From JBBITW01 sp037440525 (GTDB lineage: Bacteria; Desulfobacterota; BSN033; UBA1163), in NCBI GenBank assembly GCA_037440525.1, contig JBBITW010000010.1, positions 1-37,917 of the forward strand: a DNA stretch of 37,917 bases, read 5' to 3'. Position 1 is the stretch's first letter, and each line of letters opens with the position of its first letter. Shown here one piece after another: positions 34,247 through 37,917 of this stretch. Both the position numbers and the translations under genes were made by a program. The notes below the pieces were generated by a model. That model made no database searches, was not told where the DNA came from, and was given only the letters and a program-made list of their open reading frames with translations.

Positions 34247-34553
34247 ATGTTATCGGAAATCTCAAAAGAGATAAAAAATACAATAGAATCTCTGAGGAAA
34301 AATAATTTTGATACCCATTTTGTTAAGACCTCCTTGCAGAATAACCTCAGAATGTAAGGAGTGTAATAGTTCGGATAGGATTTGTAATATAACAGTTATT
34401 GTAGAAAAGAGACCATTACATACAGATATGTCAATTATTCTGATTGATGAGGATCTGGGGCTGGGTTGGGATCCGGCATGGGATTCAAAGCGAATCGAAA
34501 AAATCTTATCTAACTATTATCAGAATAGCTGGGTTTTTATTCCTCCTAAATAG
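34247..34553 (+). pseudogene. LUD-domain (LutC/YkgG-like) protein with large internal deletion
   Basis: Two pieces of one protein survive in different frames. From ATG 34247 the frame gives MLSEISKEIKN...LRKNNFDTHFV, the N-terminal helix of LUD proteins. At about 34322 the homology jumps to the C-terminal part in another frame: RPPCRITSECKECN, SSDRICNITVIVEKRP, TDMSIILIDEDLGLGWDP, to TAG near 34553. The middle, about 130-150 residues in intact relatives, is missing, including the phosphate or cofactor-binding core. It follows the UGSC partner by 20 bases, so it was probably a working member of that operon. Confidence 0.7.
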
Positions 34554-34565
34554 CTCAAAGAGGCT

Positions 34566-34592
34566 CCACCTTTGGGAAAAGGCTTTTAGTAA
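34566..34592. repeat. Short dispersed repeat, copy 2 (degenerate hairpin)
   Basis: CCACCTTTGGGA followed by AAAGGCTTTTAGTAA matches the element at 22922-22949; the stem is partly lost here. It lies directly after the LUD remnant. Confidence 0.55.
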
Positions 34593-34643
34593 TGGGATTA
34601 TAAAATAAATGATATCTTGATGAGGGTTCGGCAAGCCTACGAG

Positions 34644-34757
34644 AAATTAAATGAATCACAAACGTAGGGCAAGGGTTTGTCCCTTGCCGTATTTGGTTTC
34701 ATTTCTTATGTCGAATTACGACACAGTCTCTTCGGGTGAGAGGAAGTAAGGAGAGTA
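34644..34757. repeat. 114-bp dispersed intergenic repeat, copy 2
   Basis: Same orientation and 111 of 114 bases identical to 2734-2847, including the GGCAAGGG/CCCTTGCC palindrome. It lies between the LUD pseudogene and the TAXI-TRAP genes. Flanking sequence is not shared, so the unit ends are well defined by comparison of the two copies. Confidence 0.85.
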
Positions 34758-34830
34758 GGATTTTGAGGGATTTGATATGTTGTAAATAATTGAAAATAAA
34801 ATTCTTATAAAAAAAAGAAAGGAGGCTATT

Positions 34831-35850
34831 ATGAAGACATTCAAGTTGATTTCATTATTATTTATTGTCCTTTTAGTGGTAATAGGTTTCGCTATTGTTT
34901 CCAATTCAGCAAAAGTAACATTGCCCAAGAAACTAACCGTTATTGGCGGGGCTGATCCTGGTTCCACATCCTATATGATGGGAGCTGCCTTAAAACATCA
35001 GATAGAGGCCGCTCACCCTGAAGTGGCAGTTCGTCACACCCCTGCCGGGATAATGGATGTTGTATTCGCAATTCATCGTGGAGATGGTGAGCTTGGAATA
35101 ACTGCAGGACCAGCATTAGAGAATGCCTGGAATGCTGTTAAACCATTCAAAGAACCAATCAGGGATGTGCCCCAAATCTGTAACCTTCCCATTCCAACTT
35201 TTGCTTCTGTTCCCATTTTTGTTCTAAAGGATTCGCCTATCCGAAGAGTTGAAGATCTTAAAGGAAAGAGAGTGGGTGTAGGACTTAAAACATCTGTGGC
35301 CTGGACAATATTTGATAGAATATTGAGGAAGAATTATGGTTTCTCGCTCGAGGATATAGAAAAGGCAGGTGGATTGATAGACTGGAGTCCATTTAGTCAG
35401 GGGTGGACGAAATTGGCAGAAGGTAAGCTTGATGCGGTTATTTATTCAATACCCCACCCTACCTCTGATGCCATCATAGTCCATAAGATGCGGGGGCTTA
35501 GAGTAGTTGATTATACTGAAAAGGACCTTGAATTAAATGCTAAGATTGCTGTGGGTTATATTTTCACACTCGATTTTGACAAATGGTATCCAGGTATGGG
35601 GAAGCATAAGGTAGCAAATTCTGCGTGGTTTTATGTTGTTAGAAAGGATTTTCCTGATGAAGTGGTATACGAAATATTGAATTCTATATATAGAGATGGT
35701 GGTAAATATTATGAGGGATTAAGGGCAGAATGGGCTGGGACTAATTTCTTGGAAGAAGGCCCAAAATTTGCTGCTGTGCCCTGGCATCCAGGGGCATTAA
35801 GATTCTGGAAAGATAAAAAATTCACTCCAGCCGAACCTTTAAATAAATAA
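34831..35850 (+). CDS. TAXI-family TRAP transporter solute-binding protein
   Basis: A 339-residue exported protein. Residues 1-27 are a hydrophobic signal sequence without a lipobox. The mature part starts LTVIGGADPGSTSYMMGAAL, the TAXI hallmark (GG..GS.YY-like), then DGELGITAGPALENAW, DLKGKRVGVGLKTS and GKLDAVIYSIPHPT. It captures a small acid in the periplasm for the fused permease encoded 34 bases later. AAAGGAGG at 34819-34826 precedes the ATG. The ligand is unknown. Position next to the UGSC block suggests it feeds that pathway, though a repeat and pseudogene lie between. Confidence 0.92.
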   Translation: MKTFKLISLLFIVLLVVIGFAIVSNSAKVTLPKKLTVIGGADPGSTSYMMGAALKHQIEAAHPEVAVRHTPAGIMDVVFAIHRGDGELGITAGPALENAWNAVKPFKEPIRDVPQICNLPIPTFASVPIFVLKDSPIRRVEDLKGKRVGVGLKTSVAWTIFDRILRKNYGFSLEDIEKAGGLIDWSPFSQGWTKLAEGKLDAVIYSIPHPTSDAIIVHKMRGLRVVDYTEKDLELNAKIAVGYIFTLDFDKWYPGMGKHKVANSAWFYVVRKDFPDEVVYEILNSIYRDGGKYYEGLRAEWAGTNFLEEGPKFAAVPWHPGALRFWKDKKFTPAEPLNK

Positions 35851-35884
35851 AGGAGTCAGGAAAATTGGATTGAAGGAATAGTAA

Positions 35885-37816
35885 ATGTCATTAAGGATTC
35901 CAGAAATTGTTTCTAATGTTATTATCAGTGGAGAAAGGATTGGTTCTCCAAAGATAATGGTTTTTATTATAGCCGGATTTAGTGTCCTTTTTACAATTTT
36001 TCATCTCTTCACAGGCTGGTTCGGTCAGATAGAGACATATCTTCAGCGTATATGGTGTTTGGGGCTGATCTTGACATTAGGATTTCTCTATTATCCACTG
36101 GGCAGAAAATCATGGAAAGATAGAATCAACGGATATTTTATACTTGATGCCATCTGTATTTTATTGATGATTTCCATCTGTATCTATATAACTGCCGATA
36201 TCGAGGAATTCAGGTGGCGTACTGCACTGGCAAATCGATATGATATGATTGCCGGGACGATTACAATCATCCTTGTATTGGAAGTGTGTCGTAGAACGGT
36301 TGGATGGCCAATGGTTTTTGTCTGTCTCTTCTTTCTAATGACAAATGTTGCCTCTGAATATCTTCCAGGTTTTCTATATGGTCCGGCCCTCTCCTGGCGG
36401 AGGGTTATCGAAGTGATATTTATGCAGCCATTCGGTCTTTTTGGTATTGCCACAGGAATCCTTACCGATTACCTTGTGCTGTTTTATATTTTTGTGGCCT
36501 TCCTCACGGTGATGGGTGGTGGTGAAATGTTTACAAATATCGCCTTTGCCATAGCAGGACGCTATTCAGGTGGGCCTGCGAAGGCAGCGGTGATTGGATC
36601 GGCACTTTTAGGGACACTGAGCGGCAGTCCTATAGCCAATGTTGCAGGAACAGGTGCGTTTACAATTCCACTGATGAAGAAGATCGGATATAAGCCCGAA
36701 TTTGCTGGGGCTACAGAGGCTGTAGCCTCGACCGGGGGACAATATATGCCTCCTATTATGGGAGTGACCGCCTTTCTTATTTCAGAATTTACAGGCATAT
36801 CATATTTTTATATCTGTATAGCTGGCTTGATGCCAGTTTTTCTCTATTACATTGCAGTTTATGGACAGATCCACCTTGAAGCAGTAAAATTAGGTCTTAA
36901 AGGGATGGCACCGGAGGATGTGCCATCCCTAAGAGGTGCTTTAGCAAATGGTTGGCCGATAATATTACCTATTGGAATACTTTTTTATTTCCTCAGCCGG
37001 GGCTATGGCCTGGCGATGTGTGCCATATACGCCCTTATCCTCACATTTATCATTGCCTTTTTCAAGAAGAAGACCCGTCCCAATCCTCTTAGCCTACTCG
37101 TTGCTTTTGAAGAAGGTGCCAAAATGACAGCTTCAATAGGTGGTGCACTGGCCTCTTCTGGTATTATTATCGGCACATTCTGGGTATCAGGATTAGGCGA
37201 TGAACTGAGCAATGCAATAGTTACCTTCTCAGGAGGGAACTTATTTGTTGCTCTATTAGCGACGAGTATAGTTTGCCTAATCCTGGGTATGGCTGTTCCC
37301 ACTCCCATTATCTATATAACAGTCTATATGTCTACAATACCTGCATTGATAAAGATGGGAGTCCCTCTGCTGGCAGCCCATTTTTTCTGTTTCTACTATG
37401 CCGTTATTTCAGGGATTACCCCTCCGGTTTGTCTTACGGCTTTTGCTGGTGCTGCAATTGCTGGCTCAAATCCTATGAGAACAGGTTTTATTGCTACAAG
37501 ACTTGGTATCGCCGCATATTTGGTTCCATTCGCATTTGTTTATGCTCCGGCTTTATTGACTGAAGGGAGTATTGTTGAAATGATATGGCATTTCATCTCT
37601 TCCACTTTTGGGGTTTTGGGTGTAGCTGTGGCCTTTGAGGGACAGTTGTTTAGAAGAACAGATCTTTTTGAGAGAATTCTGTTCCTTGCAGGTGGTGTTA
37701 TGCTCATTATGCCAATGACATTATTAAAAACTATTGGTGGAATAATCATTGTTTCAGGATTGATATTACATTTGATTGGAAGGCGTCATAAGAGTTCTGA
37801 AAAAGTCCTGAAATGA
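35885..37816 (+). CDS. TRAP transporter fused permease (4TM-12TM, DctQM fusion)
   Basis: A 643-residue membrane protein that joins a DctQ-like part (about 20-170, four helices) and a DctM-like part (about 175-600), the normal arrangement with TAXI binding proteins. Key segments are GLFGIATGILTDYLVLFYIF, GSALLGTLSGSPIANVAGTGAF, ASTGGQYMPPIMG and GMAVPTPIIYIT. It imports the TAXI ligand with an ion gradient. AAGGAA lies 7 bases before the ATG. The last residues (SEKVLK) and the stop are encoded by the left end of the repeat found at 27333, so the original C-terminus has been replaced. Confidence 0.93.
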   Translation: MSLRIPEIVSNVIISGERIGSPKIMVFIIAGFSVLFTIFHLFTGWFGQIETYLQRIWCLGLILTLGFLYYPLGRKSWKDRINGYFILDAICILLMISICIYITADIEEFRWRTALANRYDMIAGTITIILVLEVCRRTVGWPMVFVCLFFLMTNVASEYLPGFLYGPALSWRRVIEVIFMQPFGLFGIATGILTDYLVLFYIFVAFLTVMGGGEMFTNIAFAIAGRYSGGPAKAAVIGSALLGTLSGSPIANVAGTGAFTIPLMKKIGYKPEFAGATEAVASTGGQYMPPIMGVTAFLISEFTGISYFYICIAGLMPVFLYYIAVYGQIHLEAVKLGLKGMAPEDVPSLRGALANGWPIILPIGILFYFLSRGYGLAMCAIYALILTFIIAFFKKKTRPNPLSLLVAFEEGAKMTASIGGALASSGIIIGTFWVSGLGDELSNAIVTFSGGNLFVALLATSIVCLILGMAVPTPIIYITVYMSTIPALIKMGVPLLAAHFFCFYYAVISGITPPVCLTAFAGAAIAGSNPMRTGFIATRLGIAAYLVPFAFVYAPALLTEGSIVEMIWHFISSTFGVLGVAVAFEGQLFRRTDLFERILFLAGGVMLIMPMTLLKTIGGIIIVSGLILHLIGRRHKSSEKVLK

Positions 37817-37825
37817 CTGGGGAGG
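37796..37825. repeat. Left end of the 27333-27440 MITE-like element
   Basis: Thirty bases from TCTGAAAAAGT to GACTGGGGAGG match 27333-27362 with one mismatch. The first 21 bases lie inside the permease gene and supply its stop codon. No matching right end is found before the window edge. Confidence 0.75.
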
Positions 37826-37917
37826 CAGTAGTTACAAAACCTTGTAATCCGTCACTTAAATGGGGCTATGTTAAAAGATCTGGCAGGAATATCCTCGAAA
37901 ATCTTATCAAGCGGACG
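37826..37917. other. Right edge, nothing assignable
   Basis: No gene is supported. On the minus strand an open frame enters from the edge and would end with IFEDIPARSFNIAPFK at a stop near 37857, which could be the 3' end of a convergent gene. On the plus strand an ATG at 37870 stays open to the edge but has no ribosome site. Confidence 0.3.

Overview
The window looks like a catabolic island from an anaerobic bacterium. The mix of TRAP and TTT carboxylate importers, class III CoA-transferase pairs, ETF-linked flavoproteins, a B12 mutase large subunit and a selenocysteine gene fits Desulfobacterota (old Deltaproteobacteria) or a relative. This is an inference from gene content and moderately AT-rich composition; no rRNA or other marker gene is present. 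There are no tRNA, rRNA or CRISPR features that I can see.

Left arm (+ strand, 1-8660): the 3' tip of an unknown gene; a pair of CaiB/BaiF CoA-transferases (148-2602); a repeat-rich gap; a 5'-truncated fragment of an Old Yellow Enzyme (OYE)-type flavin/Fe-S oxidoreductase; a DctP-DctQ-DctM TRAP importer; and a full-length OYE/2,4-dienoyl-CoA-reductase-like enzyme.

Middle (- strand, 22479 down to 8687): one long, tightly packed block read from a FadR-type GntR regulator through a TcuA-like FAD dehydrogenase, ETF beta and alpha, MmgE/PrpD, two M24 (creatinase/aminopeptidase P fold) proteins that lack most metal ligands, an aconitase-family large and small subunit pair, and a TctB-TctA-TctC-TctC importer. 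A perfect TGGTnnnACCA operator sits on the regulator's start codon and promoter. My reading is that a di- or tricarboxylate is imported, oxidised at a C-C bond with ETF as acceptor, and hydrated or dehydrated by the aconitase-like and PrpD-like enzymes.

Right arm (+ strand, 23023-37816): CoA-transferase pair, B12-dependent acyl-CoA mutase large subunit with an altered active site and no B12 domain, a second CoA-transferase pair, MaoC-type dehydratase, MmgE/PrpD, a UGSC-family selenoprotein read through an in-frame UGA with a clear SECIS hairpin, its conserved unknown neighbour, a deleted LUD-domain pseudogene, then a TAXI-TRAP binding protein and a fused TRAP permease.

The most notable points are: (1) the selenoprotein, which ordinary gene calling splits into two pieces; (2) three CoA-transferase pairs in which the first subunit always lacks the catalytic Asp and the second has it; (3) the mutase with His and Thr where methylmalonyl-CoA mutase has Tyr89 and His244; (4) the metal-site-less M24 pair. 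Taken together the window could encode import, CoA activation, skeleton rearrangement and dehydration of branched or substituted polycarboxylic acids, but the substrate cannot be read from sequence. Gene decay (OYE fragments, LUD remnant) and dispersed palindromic repeats show the region has been rearranged.
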